Shown: positions 7,199 to 15,336 of the stretch, piece after piece
Layout of the letters: every line of letters starts with the position of its first letter
Position numbering within the stretch: position 1 is the first letter of the stretch
Source of the DNA: an uncultured Mogibacterium sp.
GTDB taxonomy: Bacteria; Bacillota_A; Clostridia; Peptostreptococcales; Anaerovoracaceae
Direction of reading: 5' to 3'
Assembly: GCF_938039775.1 (NCBI RefSeq)
Contig: NZ_CALHTQ010000068.1
Span: 1-25,737 of the forward strand
DNA length: 25,737 bases
The notes under the pieces: generated by a model
Database searches by the model: none
What the model was told of the DNA's origin: nothing
Seen by the model: only the letters and a program-made list of their open reading frames with translations
Translations under genes and position numbers: made by a program

Positions 7199-8602
7199 AT
7201 GGCAACTAATAGAAATATGAGTCTTGAGAAGGTCAAGATGCCTGAACAGGATCCTAACGTAAGAAATAGAAACTTTGAGGAAGTTGCGCTCGGTTATACT
7301 CCAGAGATGGCGATTGAAGAAGCACAGAGATGTCTTCACTGCAAGCATAAGCCTTGTGTAAATGGATGTCCTGTAAACGTTCCTATCCCTGAATTTATTG
7401 ATAAGGTAGCAGAAGGAGATTTCGATGCAGCATATGAAGTGATCACAAGTGAAAATGCACTTCCTGCAATCTGCGGACGAGTATGTCCACAGGAAGATCA
7501 GTGTGAAGGAAAGTGCGTTCGTGGCATAAAGGGTGAGCCTGTTGGAATCGGTCGTTTGGAGAGATTCGTTGCAGATTATTTTATGGCAAAGGGTGATGCT
7601 ACTGAACCAGTTATTGAGAAGAACGGAATTAAGGTTGCAGTTATTGGCTGCGGTCCTTCTGGAATCACTTGTGCAGGTGAACTTGCTAGAAAGGGCTATG
7701 AAGTTACAGTATTTGAAGCTCTTCATAAGCCAGGCGGAGTATTAGTTTATGGTATACCCGAGTTCAGACTGCCAAAATCCCTCGTTGCAAAGGAAATCGA
7801 GAACGTTGAAAAACTAGGCGTTAAGATTGAGAGCAATGTTATCGTTGGTCGTTCAATTACGGTAGACGAGCTACTTGAGGATGGATATAAGGCTGTATTT
7901 ATCGGAAGCGGTGCAGGACTTCCTAAATTCCTCAATATTCCAGGAGAAAATCTTCTCGGCGTGTACTCAGCTAATGAGTTCCTAACGAGAGTTAATCTAA
8001 TGAAGTCGTTTAAGTTCCCAGAGGTTCCAACACCAGTTAAGGTTGGTAAAAAAGTAGCTGTTGTTGGCGCTGGAAATGTAGCTATGGATGCTGCAAGAAC
8101 TGCTAAGAGACTTGGAGCTGAGGAAGTATACATCGTATATAGAAGAAGTGAAGCAGAGTGTCCAGCAAGACTTGAAGAAGTGCACCACGCTAAAGAAGAA
8201 GGAATCATCTTTAAATTCCTCAATAACCCAGCACAAATCCTCGGTGATGAGAATGGTTATGTTACTGGAATCGAAGTTGTTGAGCAGGAGCTCGGCGAAC
8301 CAGATTCATCTGGTAGACGTAGACCAGTTCCAGTTGAGGGTTCAAACTATGTAATCGATGTTGATTCAGTTATCATTTCAGTTGGAACAAGTCCAAATCC
8401 GCTTCTCAGATCGACAACACCGGGTCTTGACACTCAGAGCTGGGGTGGAATCATCGTTGATGAATCGACGATGGAATCGAGCAAAGAGTATGTATACGCA
8501 GGTGGAGATGCTGTAACAGGTGCGGCTACAGTAATCCTTGCTATGGGTGCTGGAAAGACTGCTGCTGCAGCAATCGACGAGAAAATCAAGGCTCAGAAAT
8601 AA
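7199..8602 (+). CDS. nfnB: NADH-dependent ferredoxin:NADP+ oxidoreductase, large subunit NfnB (GltD-like)
   Basis: A 467-residue GltD-type protein of normal NfnB length. The N-terminal iron-sulfur region carries Cys45, Cys48, Cys53 and Cys57 (CLHCKHKPCVNGCP), then Cys92, Cys96, Cys102 and Cys106. An FAD-binding Rossmann motif lies near residues 149-155 (IGCGPSG) and an NADP(H)-binding motif near 289-294 (VGAGNVAMD), with YRRSEAECPAR typical of GltD-like enzymes. A second FAD contact, YAGGDAVTGAATVILAMGAG, is at the C-terminus. This subunit holds the bifurcating flavin and two [4Fe-4S] clusters. The start codon is one base after the nfnA stop, with AGGAAGGGG before it, so the two subunits are translationally coupled. 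Glutamate synthase small subunit is an alternative annotation, but no gltB is present and the NfnA partner argues for Nfn. Confidence 0.92.
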   Translation: MATNRNMSLEKVKMPEQDPNVRNRNFEEVALGYTPEMAIEEAQRCLHCKHKPCVNGCPVNVPIPEFIDKVAEGDFDAAYEVITSENALPAICGRVCPQEDQCEGKCVRGIKGEPVGIGRLERFVADYFMAKGDATEPVIEKNGIKVAVIGCGPSGITCAGELARKGYEVTVFEALHKPGGVLVYGIPEFRLPKSLVAKEIENVEKLGVKIESNVIVGRSITVDELLEDGYKAVFIGSGAGLPKFLNIPGENLLGVYSANEFLTRVNLMKSFKFPEVPTPVKVGKKVAVVGAGNVAMDAARTAKRLGAEEVYIVYRRSEAECPARLEEVHHAKEEGIIFKFLNNPAQILGDENGYVTGIEVVEQELGEPDSSGRRRPVPVEGSNYVIDVDSVIISVGTSPNPLLRSTTPGLDTQSWGGIIVDESTMESSKEYVYAGGDAVTGAATVILAMGAGKTAAAAIDEKIKAQK

Positions 8603-8688
8603 GCTATGTCCGGGTTCATAAGAGCCTATATAGATACATTACCTCATACCTATGGATGATTAAGTACAGATTAAGTACAAGATTATTC

Positions 8689-8735
8689 AAAAAAATACCT
8701 GCTTACGACCTTACCTGTCGGCGGGTATTTTTTTT
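8689..8735 (+). terminator. Rho-independent terminator of nfnAB
   Basis: A run of seven A and TACCTGC (8689-8702) pairs with GCGGGTA and a run of eight T (8721-8735) around an 18-base loop, with one G-U pair. The A-run and T-run on either side mean it could work in both directions. Confidence 0.85.
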
Positions 8736-8874
8736 AGTAAGAATTTCTAAAGAGTGTATTATTCGTATTTTTTACTAGTTAAATGTTTAAGAAGTTCGTA
8801 TTTTGATATTAATTTCGAACATTTACAAGAATATATGAGACAAATTTGCTAAATTTCATATTAATTATTGAATT

Positions 8875-8903
8875 TTGAGTGTGTAACAGATAAGCTATAT
8901 ATG
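8875..8903 (+). promoter_or_regulatory. Candidate promoter for the F420-ligase-like gene
   Basis: TTGAGT at 8875-8880 and TATATG at 8898-8903 with a 17-base spacer. The match is moderate and the surrounding DNA is AT-rich, so chance matches are likely. Confidence 0.35.
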
Positions 8904-8946
8904 AGAAATAATGGAATCTAGGATTACTAGATAGATGGAGAAGACT

Positions 8947-10134
8947 ATGGAAAGAAAAGTAGGCACGATATCAAGGGGCATTAGATGTCCTATTATTCGT
9001 GAGGGCGATGATATATCAAGTGTTGTGGTTAGCTCTGTACTAGAAGCTGCGGAGGCTGAAGGATATGAAATCAGAGATAGAGACATTGTTGCTGTAACTG
9101 AGTCAGTAGTTGCTAGAAGTCAAGGTAACTATGCTAGTGTTGAGGCGATTGCAAAGGACGTTCAGACTAAGCTTGGAAGTGATACCATTGGAGTAATATT
9201 CCCGATTCTATCGAGAAACAGATTCGCAATCTGTCTGCGCGGTATATCTATGGCTGCTAAGAAAATAGTTTTGATGCTTTCATTCCCAAGAGATGAAGTT
9301 GGTAACCAGCTTCTTACCGAGGATCAGCTTGATCAGGCTGGAATCGATCCTTATTCAAAGGTTATGTCTCTCGAGGAGTATCGTGAACTTTTTGGAGAGA
9401 ATAAGCATCCGTTTACAGGAGTGGATTACCTCGCGTACTACGGAGAAGTCATTGAGGCAGCTGGCGCTAAAGTGGAGATTGTTCTTGCTAATCATGCGAC
9501 AGAGATTTTGAACTACACCGACAAAGTCATTAACTGTGACATTCACACTAGGAAGAGAACTCGCCGCATACTAAAGGACGCTGGTGCAACAGTGCTTGGT
9601 ATGGATGAGATTCTAAATGCTCCAGTTGATGGCAGTGGCTTCAACAGCAAGTACGGACTTCTTGGCTCCAACAAGAGTACAGAAGACAGCGTGAAACTTT
9701 TCCCTGAGAGCTGCGAAGATGTTGTACTAGGTATCCAGAGGTCAATACTCGATAAAACAGGTAAGTGTGTAGAGGTCCTAGTATATGGTGACGGAGCATT
9801 TAAGGATCCGGTTGGTAAGATTTGGGAGCTCGCAGACCCAGTAGTATCACCTGCATATACTCCGGGGCTTGAGGGTACACCTAACGAACTTAAACTTAAG
9901 TATCTAGCTGATAATGATTTTAAGGATCTAAGTGGCGAAGAGCTAAGAGAAGCAATCTCTGCTAGAATCAAGGAGAAGGATGACAACCTTGTTGGCAAGA
10001 TGGAGACAGAGGGAACTACACCTCGTAGACTGACTGACCTCATCGGTTCTCTTTGCGACCTAACAAGTGGTTCTGGTGATAAGGGAACTCCTGTAGTACA
10101 CATTCAGGGCTATTTTGATAACTATACAAATTAA
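8947..10134 (+). CDS. Coenzyme F420-0:L-glutamate ligase-like protein (CofE-like), role unknown
   Basis: A protein of about 395 residues that resembles the F420 gamma-glutamyl ligase family. The clearest segment is DIVAVTESVVARSQGNY at the N-terminus, the CofE-type nucleotide/metal-binding region, followed by a long C-terminal part with SPAYTPGLEGTPNELKLKYLADN and a final TDLIGSLCDLTSGSGDKGTPVVH stretch split by small loops. Canonical CofE adds glutamates to F420-0 using GTP, but typical Clostridia do not make F420 and no other F420 gene is present, so the substrate is unknown. Single-gene unit with its own terminator. An ATG at 8935 lies inside the ribosome binding site; GGAG at 8937-8940 is 6 bases from the ATG at 8947, which is the better start. 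Family call good, function not assigned. Confidence 0.75.
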   Translation: MERKVGTISRGIRCPIIREGDDISSVVVSSVLEAAEAEGYEIRDRDIVAVTESVVARSQGNYASVEAIAKDVQTKLGSDTIGVIFPILSRNRFAICLRGISMAAKKIVLMLSFPRDEVGNQLLTEDQLDQAGIDPYSKVMSLEEYRELFGENKHPFTGVDYLAYYGEVIEAAGAKVEIVLANHATEILNYTDKVINCDIHTRKRTRRILKDAGATVLGMDEILNAPVDGSGFNSKYGLLGSNKSTEDSVKLFPESCEDVVLGIQRSILDKTGKCVEVLVYGDGAFKDPVGKIWELADPVVSPAYTPGLEGTPNELKLKYLADNDFKDLSGEELREAISARIKEKDDNLVGKMETEGTTPRRLTDLIGSLCDLTSGSGDKGTPVVHIQGYFDNYTN

Positions 10135-10149
10135 TACGCTTAATACAGG

Positions 10150-10175
10150 GACTCGGATAATTTCCGAGTCTTTTT
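10150..10175 (+). terminator. Rho-independent terminator
   Basis: GACTCGGA (10150-10157) pairs with TCCGAGTC (10163-10170) around TAATT and is followed by five T. It lies 15 bp after the stop codon of the F420-ligase-like gene. Confidence 0.88.
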
Positions 10176-10221
10176 ATGTGCCAAATATCTTTGTATTATA
10201 TGAAAATTGTGGCAAAATTTC

Positions 10222-10250
10222 TTTACCGATTATGCAAAATCGAGTAGAAT
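10222..10250 (+). promoter_or_regulatory. Promoter of the truncated tetR-type gene
   Basis: TTTACC at 10222-10227 and TAGAAT at 10245-10250 with a 17-base spacer, 35 bp before the GTG start at 10285. Confidence 0.5.
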
Positions 10251-10284
10251 ATACGCGGGTTTATTAGTGAAAGGAAGGAAGATA

Positions 10285-10617
10285 GTGAAGAAACAAATTC
10301 TCAAGGAACGCATTATTCAAGTAGCGTGGGAGCTCTTTGAAGAGAAGGGCTACGAAGCCACTACTATGAATGACATCATAGAGAAAGCACAGGTAGCGAG
10401 AGGCTCTTTTTATTACTATTTCAAAGGAAAAGAGAGCTTACTTGATACGCTTGCGACAGTATTTGATAATAAGTACAGGGAGATAATGAAGGAGATTCCA
10501 GCTGGTACAAGTGTGTTTGATACGCTGATGATTCTTAACTTTGAGACTCATACATTGATTCCTCAAGAGAGCTTGCGAGATTTCAAGAAAAGGTTGGGGA
10601 CAGCCAGCATTCTATAA
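10285..10617 (+). pseudogene. TetR-family regulator, 5' fragment joined to hypD
   Basis: The N-terminal helix-turn-helix of a TetR regulator is intact: KKQILKERIIQVAWELFEEK, TMNDIIEKAQVARGSFYYYF and the following KGKESLLDTL. After about residue 91 (near position 10558) the reading frame runs into DNA that belongs to hypD in another frame and stops at 10617, for about 110 residues in place of the usual 190-210. The ligand-binding domain is therefore lost. GTG at 10285 is the likely start because AAGGAAGG sits 5-10 bases upstream; there are further in-frame codons up to 10207 without a ribosome binding site. In an undamaged locus this protein probably controlled the adjacent hydroxyproline genes. 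The remaining peptide may still fold as a DNA-binding domain, but it has no ligand-binding or dimerisation part. Confidence 0.8.
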
Positions 10618-11767
10618 CACTGAAGCTCAGATTATGGAGCTGATAAACGCAGGAAAGACTCTCGAAGATGCTCGGCGCGGCGGTTCTTCTGGATGCGTTG
10701 AGACTGGAGCGTGGGGAAGTGAAGCATATATTCTAACAGGATATATGAACATCCCTAAAATATTCCAGATGACGCTGTTCAATGGTTATGATCAGGTTTC
10801 TGGTAAGCAGCTCGGACTACAGCTCGGATATGCTAAGGACTTCAAGACTTACGAGGAGTTATGGGACGCATTTAAGAAGCAGCTAGAATATTTCGTAAAT
10901 ATCAAGCTATACGGCAACAACATCATCGAGAGAATCTACGCTGAATTTATGCCAGCACCATTGCTATCAGTAGTAACTAACGATTGTATCTCAAACGCTA
11001 AGGACTACAATGCTGGTGGTGCTCGTTACAACACAAACTACATTCAGGGTGTTGGAATTGGAACAGTTACAGACTGCCTCGCTTCGGTTAAGTACAATGT
11101 ATTTGATGAGAAGAACTTCACTATGGACGAGCTCATCGAAGCTATGGAGCACAATTTCGAAGGATACGACTATATCTACAGCCTCGTAACAGAGAAGACT
11201 CCAAAGTACGGAAACGATGATGATTATGCAGATGACGTTATGAAACAGATCTTCGATCTGTACCACGACACAATCGTTGGCAGACCAAACATGAAAGGTG
11301 GAAAGTATGGAATCAACATGCTTCCAACAACTTGCCACGTATACTTCGGCGATGTAATCCTAGCTACTCCAAATGGACGTAAGGCACATAAACCAGTATC
11401 TGAGGGAATTTCACCAGAGAAGGCTGCAGATGTAAACGGTCCTACAGCTGTAATCAAGTCCTGCGCTAAGATGGATCACCTCGCAACAAGTGGTACTCTT
11501 CTAAACCAGAAGTTTACACCTGATGTAGTGGCTGGTGAAGAGGGACTGGCTCATATGGCAGATCTTGTTCGCTCGTACTTCGCTATGGATGGACACCACA
11601 TTCAGTTCAACATAATCGATAGAGCGACTCTGATTGAAGCTCAGAAGAACCCTGAAGAATATAAGGATCTAATCGTAAGAGTAGCTGGATACAGCGACTT
11701 CTTCCGTAATCTTGATAAGCCACTTCAGGATGAGATTATCAACAGAACTGAACAGTCGTTTAGCTAA
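10559..11767 (+). pseudogene. hypD: trans-4-hydroxy-L-proline dehydratase (glycyl radical enzyme), 3' half only
   Basis: The frame is open from 10559 (a stop lies at 10556) and encodes about 402 C-terminal residues of a glycyl radical enzyme, with the full-length family near 790. The catalytic loop GGSSGCVETGAWG has Cys at 10694-10696 and the VETG that, as I recall, marks hydroxyproline dehydratase rather than choline or glycerol enzymes. The radical loop VRVAGYSDFF is near the C-terminus. Cys-to-Gly spacing is 331 residues, equal to Cys434-Gly765 that I recall for C. difficile HypD. The sequence ahead of the Cys (GQPAFYNTEAQIMEL) reads through the end of the tetR fragment in a different frame. 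About 390 N-terminal residues are missing, so a working enzyme is not expected. The activating enzyme HypE is also absent. ProC follows, as in hydroxyproline clusters. Confidence 0.85.
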
Positions 11768-11858
11768 GATGAATAAACTGCTTATAAAGGCGAATTTAAG
11801 TTATTATGGCAAAGTATAATCACCAGAAGCAGTATATTCAGAAAAATTACAATACTTA

Positions 11859-11891
11859 CTGGATTGGCGTGACTCGGTTGCGCCAATCCAG
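11859..11891 (+). promoter_or_regulatory. Perfect 11-bp stem-loop between hypD remnant and proC
   Basis: CTGGATTGGCG (11859-11869) and CGCCAATCCAG (11881-11891) are exact inverted repeats around an 11-base loop. No T-run follows, so it is a poor terminator on its own. It may be an attenuator, an operator dyad, or a processing site ahead of proC. Confidence 0.6.
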
Positions 11892-11937
11892 CTAATATCA
11901 CTTTACTTATAGTATTTGCGTGCGTTAGGAGGCAGAA

Positions 11938-12741
11938 ATGAAAATAGGCTTTATCGGCACAGGAGTTATGGCGAATGTGATGATGGGCGGAATAATCAGT
12001 GCAGGAGTATGCAAGCCAGAGGATATCATCGGTGCTGATCCAACTGAGTTTGGAAGAATTAAGACTAGAGAACAGAACGGAGTAGAAGTTACTGATAATA
12101 ATCTAGATGTACTAGAGAAATGTGACTACATATTCCTCACAATAAAACCACAGTATTATGCGTCAGTAATCGAGGGGATAAAAGATCACGTAAAGGATAA
12201 TCAAGTATTTATCTCTATTGGTGCTGGAGTGACACTTGACTATCTCGACAAAGCCTTTGGTGGAAATAAAGTCAAGGTTATCCGTGTAATGCCTAACACA
12301 CCTGCTCAGGTGGGAGAGGGTATGTCAGCGGCTTGCCCAAATCAATTTGTAAGCGAAGAGGAGATGAAGAATGCTCTAAGCATCCTATCTGCATTTGGAA
12401 AAGCAGAGGTTGTACCAGAGAATCTATTTGATGTAGTAACTGGAATAAGTGGCAGCGGACCTGCATACGTGTTCCTTTTCATAGAAGCACTTGCAGATGC
12501 AGCTGTAGTTGGTGGCATGCCTAGAAGACAGGCATATGAATTCGCTGCTCAGACTGTATATGGGGCAGCTAAGATGGTTATGGAGACGGGAAAGCACCCA
12601 GGTGAGCTTAAGGATATGGTATGCTCACCAGCAGGAACTACAATTGCTGCTGTACGTACACTTGAAGCTAATAACTTCAGAAGCGCAGTTCTCGAAGGTG
12701 CCAATGCTGCTACAGAGAAGTCAGCTGCTATGAGAGGTTAG
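11938..12741 (+). CDS. proC: Pyrroline-5-carboxylate reductase
   Basis: A 267-residue protein of normal ProC length. It reduces 1-pyrroline-5-carboxylate to L-proline with NAD(P)H in the cytoplasm. The N-terminal Rossmann motif IGFIGTGVMANVMMGG, the VIRVMPNTPAQVGEGM segment (about residues 118-133), GISGSGPAYVFLFIEAL (about 165-181), and the C-terminal SPAGTTIAAVRTLE match the P5C reductase signature. AGGAGG at 11927-11932 is 5 bases from the ATG. In hydroxyproline clusters HypD makes P5C and ProC turns it into proline; here hypD is truncated, so ProC may only serve proline synthesis. Transcription may have depended on the upstream locus, as I see no strong promoter in the 170-bp gap. Confidence 0.95.
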   Translation: MKIGFIGTGVMANVMMGGIISAGVCKPEDIIGADPTEFGRIKTREQNGVEVTDNNLDVLEKCDYIFLTIKPQYYASVIEGIKDHVKDNQVFISIGAGVTLDYLDKAFGGNKVKVIRVMPNTPAQVGEGMSAACPNQFVSEEEMKNALSILSAFGKAEVVPENLFDVVTGISGSGPAYVFLFIEALADAAVVGGMPRRQAYEFAAQTVYGAAKMVMETGKHPGELKDMVCSPAGTTIAAVRTLEANNFRSAVLEGANAATEKSAAMRG

Positions 12742-12788
12742 GGCTATATAAATAGTATAGATAGATACATAGAATATCATTGCATAAA

Positions 12789-12818
12789 AAGAACCCGGTT
12801 CATCTGAATCGGGTTCTT
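12789..12818. terminator. Bidirectional terminator between proC and the amidase gene
   Basis: A 13-bp stem (AAGAACCCGGTTC with GAATCGGGTTCTT, one G-U pair) closes on ATCT. Five A precede it, so the minus-strand transcript ends in a T-run. It lies between two convergent genes and can serve both. Confidence 0.85.
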
Positions 12819-12824
12819 GCATTT

Positions 12825-13583
12825 CTAATTATATTCTTTGGAGTTCTTATCTTTCTCGTAATAATGCGAATAAGTCTTCTCTATTGCGTTGGCAATAGCT
12901 TTAGCGTTACCTTTTAAATTATTGTCAAATAATTTGTTATCGTGCTTGCTGCTTATAAACCCAACCTCTACTAGGCAGGATGGCATTTTGTTAACACTTA
13001 ACTCATCATATTCGTTATTTTCACTGACAAGAGTTCCAGAACGAACTCTTCGCTTAGCAAATCCTTCATCGTTAAGTTGCTTCATTATCTGTTTACCGAG
13101 ATAGCGACTCTTCTCGTTGTTATCTTTAGGTAAGAAGACCTCTACACCTTGTGCTCTAGGGTCACCAGCTTTATTCCTATGAATTGAAACCATGAGCTTA
13201 GCTTTTTTCTTGTTAGCCATCTTGCCAATTTTAATTCTCTCAGTAAAGCTGTCATCCTCACGAGTCATATAGACCTTAAAGTTTTTCTTGTTAAGTTCCC
13301 TTTTGACCTGCAAAGCGATTCTGAGTGTATCATCTTTTTCTTTTCTAGACTTAGTTTGTGAACCTGGGTCATGCCCTCCGTGCCCTGGGTCTATGAAAAT
13401 TATTCCTCGATCTAACTTCGGTGGTGCAAGAACATCTCTGTTACGGTATAATCCAATCACAAAAAATAATACTAAGAAAATTGATATGAAAAAAGTGTAT
13501 TTGCGCCTACGACGTCTGCGCATTTTCTTCTTTCGTTTGTCAGCGATAATGATATCGCGCATCTGCTGTTCTGTAAGTGCCAA
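12825..13583 (-). CDS. N-acetylmuramoyl-L-alanine amidase (Amidase_3), membrane-anchored
   Basis: A 252-residue cell-wall hydrolase. A basic stretch (KRKKKMRRRRRRK, residues 16-28) is followed by one membrane helix (about 29-46), so the enzyme is anchored with its catalytic domain outside. The Amidase_3 zinc and catalytic residues are present: His68 in DPGHGG, Glu82 in KEKDD, His135 in SIHRN and Glu206 in LVEVGF. It cleaves the bond between N-acetylmuramic acid and L-alanine in peptidoglycan. CwlD, which makes spore cortex muramic lactam, has similar length and layout, but a vegetative amidase role is equally possible. The start is TTG with AGGAG 8 bases upstream. It is the only leftward gene in the window and is divergent from nnr. 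Confidence 0.9.
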   Translation of the reverse strand: MALTEQQMRDIIIADKRKKKMRRRRRRKYTFFISIFLVLFFVIGLYRNRDVLAPPKLDRGIIFIDPGHGGHDPGSQTKSRKEKDDTLRIALQVKRELNKKNFKVYMTREDDSFTERIKIGKMANKKKAKLMVSIHRNKAGDPRAQGVEVFLPKDNNEKSRYLGKQIMKQLNDEGFAKRRVRSGTLVSENNEYDELSVNKMPSCLVEVGFISSKHDNKLFDNNLKGNAKAIANAIEKTYSHYYEKDKNSKEYN

Positions 13584-13610
13584 TTTCTTCTCCTGATTAG
13601 TTCTTAATAT

Positions 13611-13616
13611 ATTATA
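13611..13616 (-). promoter_or_regulatory. Candidate -10 box for the amidase gene
   Basis: Read on the minus strand this is a perfect TATAAT, 28 bases ahead of the TTG start. The best -35 at 17-base spacing (TTTATG) is weak. Confidence 0.35.
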
Positions 13617-13675
13617 ACTATGCTACTATATTGCATAAAATTTGTAAATATTGTACATTGTACTGTCTAGAATCA

Positions 13676-13704
13676 TTGAAGGGAAACAATTTAAATGCTA
13701 TAAT
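13676..13704 (+). promoter_or_regulatory. Promoter of nnr, with extended -10
   Basis: TTGAAG at 13676-13681 and TATAAT at 13699-13704 with a 17-base spacer; TGC just before the -10 makes it an extended (TGn) box. A start near 13711 gives a leader of about 30 bases, and excludes translation starts upstream of it. Confidence 0.7.
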
Positions 13705-13741
13705 TTATTCAAACTATGTCTTGATAGGAAGAGGGGCTTTT

Positions 13742-15259
13742 ATGTATGCATTGACGGCGAAAGCCATGCGTTACATGGATGAATATACGATTGATAAGGG
13801 GATACCTAGCGCTGTTCTGATGGAGAACGCAGCTGGGGGACTTGCTCATGAGATTATTTCGCGCTTCCCTGACAAAGATACAGAGATTCTTGTTGTTGTA
13901 GGTCATGGGAATAATGGTGCGGATGGTCTATGTGTAGCTAGATGGCTAATTCATCTTGGCTATGTTGTCAACGTATATTTTGTGGGAGATAGAGGTAAGG
14001 TTTCCCACGCCTTCAGAGATCAGCTTAAAGTTTTAACTTCTATGAGCAAATCCTTTAGGATGTATGGCCTAGGATCTAGGGACGATTTGAAGATTCTTCA
14101 GCAGCGTTATGACGTTATTGTAGATGGGATCTTTGGAATCGGACTCAACAGAAGATTTGGAGCTAACTTTGCAAAGTTTATTGAGTACCTCAATACGAAG
14201 TCGGGCTTTAAGGTTGCGATTGATATTCCTTCGGGGTTAAACGGAACTACTGGCGGTATCATGGATGCTGTGTTTAAAGCTGACCTCACAGTGACATTTG
14301 GAAACTATAAGACAGGAATGTTCTTTGGCGAAGGCAGAGTAGTATCTGGAGAAATAAAATTAATAGATATCGGTATTATTAAATCGGGATACTCGTCGAT
14401 TGATGATAAACTGTTTATATGCGATAAGAAGTTTTTGGAGGATACTAGACATCTTGCACTAATTCCTCGTGAAGATCGCTCGCACAAGGGGACCTTCGGT
14501 TCCGTTGGAATTGTTGTTGGGCCTAACGCGATGATGGGCGCAAGTATGCTGGCTGCAAAAGCAGCATATAGATGTGGATGTGGCCTTGTAAAGATATTCT
14601 GTCCTAATAAGTACGTTGGGTATTTTAATGTTGCTATTCCGGAGGCAGTTGTCGTACCGTACAAGAATGATGATATCAGTGGCGCGATGACCGAGTTTGC
14701 AAGCTCTGTTGATGTTGTGCTTGTAGGACCTGGACTCAAGGAGGATTCTACGGGAAGGATACTTGTAAAGCAGCTATTAGCAATGGAAATCAAACTTGTT
14801 ATAGATGCTGGGGCGCTTAATATCATAGCTAGAAACCTCAAGCCTTTCCGCAAGAGAAGAGCAAGCTGCGTGATAACACCTCATGTTGGAGAGATGGCTA
14901 GGCTATGTGATGAGGACGTAAAGGTTGTCGACAAGAATAAAATCGGTTTTATTAAGAAATTCTCACAGCACTACAACGTGAGTATGGTTGTAAAATCCGA
15001 TGTATCGCTGATTTCTCTTTTAAACGGAAGTGACCAGAGACTGTTCCTCAATACTCTTGGTAACTCGGGCCTTGCGACCGCTGGTTCAGGAGATGTGCTA
15101 GCGGGAACTATTGCTTCGCTTATAGCGCAGGGTAACAGTCTAAATAACAGCTTGCTCTATGGCGTTATGCTGCATGGCAATGCTGCTGATAAACTCGATA
15201 CTGGGGAAGATTCAAGAAGAAAGATGATGGCTAGTGACATAGTTGATAATCTTTTCTAA
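13742..15259 (+). CDS. nnr: Bifunctional NAD(P)HX epimerase / ADP-dependent NAD(P)HX dehydratase
   Basis: A 505-residue two-domain repair enzyme of the usual size. The N-terminal YjeF_N domain (residues 1-215) epimerises damaged, hydrated NAD(P)H; it shows MENAAGGLA (27-35) and VGHGNNGADGL (53-63). The C-terminal YjeF_C domain (about 230-500) dehydrates S-NAD(P)HX with ADP; it shows HKGTFGSVGIVVG, TPHVGEMARL and the ribokinase-like GSGDVLAG loop (about 449-456). The start at 13742 is preferred over in-frame codons back to 13631, because those lie upstream of the promoter, and GAGGGG sits 6 bases before 13742. NNGADG replaces the more common NNGGDG. Single-gene unit with its own terminator. 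Confidence 0.93.
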   Translation: MYALTAKAMRYMDEYTIDKGIPSAVLMENAAGGLAHEIISRFPDKDTEILVVVGHGNNGADGLCVARWLIHLGYVVNVYFVGDRGKVSHAFRDQLKVLTSMSKSFRMYGLGSRDDLKILQQRYDVIVDGIFGIGLNRRFGANFAKFIEYLNTKSGFKVAIDIPSGLNGTTGGIMDAVFKADLTVTFGNYKTGMFFGEGRVVSGEIKLIDIGIIKSGYSSIDDKLFICDKKFLEDTRHLALIPREDRSHKGTFGSVGIVVGPNAMMGASMLAAKAAYRCGCGLVKIFCPNKYVGYFNVAIPEAVVVPYKNDDISGAMTEFASSVDVVLVGPGLKEDSTGRILVKQLLAMEIKLVIDAGALNIIARNLKPFRKRRASCVITPHVGEMARLCDEDVKVVDKNKIGFIKKFSQHYNVSMVVKSDVSLISLLNGSDQRLFLNTLGNSGLATAGSGDVLAGTIASLIAQGNSLNNSLLYGVMLHGNAADKLDTGEDSRRKMMASDIVDNLF

Positions 15260-15283
15260 AAGCAGATAAATAATTGAACAATT

Positions 15284-15331
15284 GTGGGAGTCACATCTAG
15301 AAGGTGTATTCTAAAATGACTTCCGCTTTTT
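15284..15331 (+). terminator. Rho-independent terminator of nnr
   Basis: A 10-bp outer stem (15284-15293 with 15317-15326, two G-U pairs) holds a second 5-bp stem (TAGAA/TTCTA) in its loop and is followed by five T. Confidence 0.8.
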
Positions 15332-15336
15332 ATTTC

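Larger units (their letters stand above)
8603..8946. other. 344-bp AT-rich gap between nfnB and the F420-ligase-like gene
   Basis: No coding region is supported here. The gap holds a direct repeat of the 11-mer GATTAAGTACA in tandem at 8658-8679, the nfnB terminator (8689-8735), and then about 200 bp of very AT-rich DNA with a candidate promoter near 8875-8903. A weak dyad GTTCG...CGAAC lies around 8793-8819. Confidence 0.6.

Noticed and set aside
7142..7726. Leftward open frame of 194 codons over nfnB
   Set aside because: It lies opposite a well-supported nfnB gene, is cysteine- and serine-rich in a way typical of antisense frames, and has no ribosome binding site or recognisable domain.
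9543..10103. Leftward open frame of 186 codons opposite the F420-ligase-like gene
   Set aside because: Serine- and leucine-rich composition mirrors the sense codons; no domain or start signal.
13631..13741. Longer N-terminus for the NAD(P)HX repair enzyme
   Set aside because: These in-frame codons lie upstream of, or inside, a good promoter (13676-13704), have no ribosome binding site, and the resulting peptide does not match the family start.
14305..14853. Leftward open frame of 182 codons opposite nnr
   Set aside because: Overlaps the conserved YjeF_C domain on the other strand and shows no family features.
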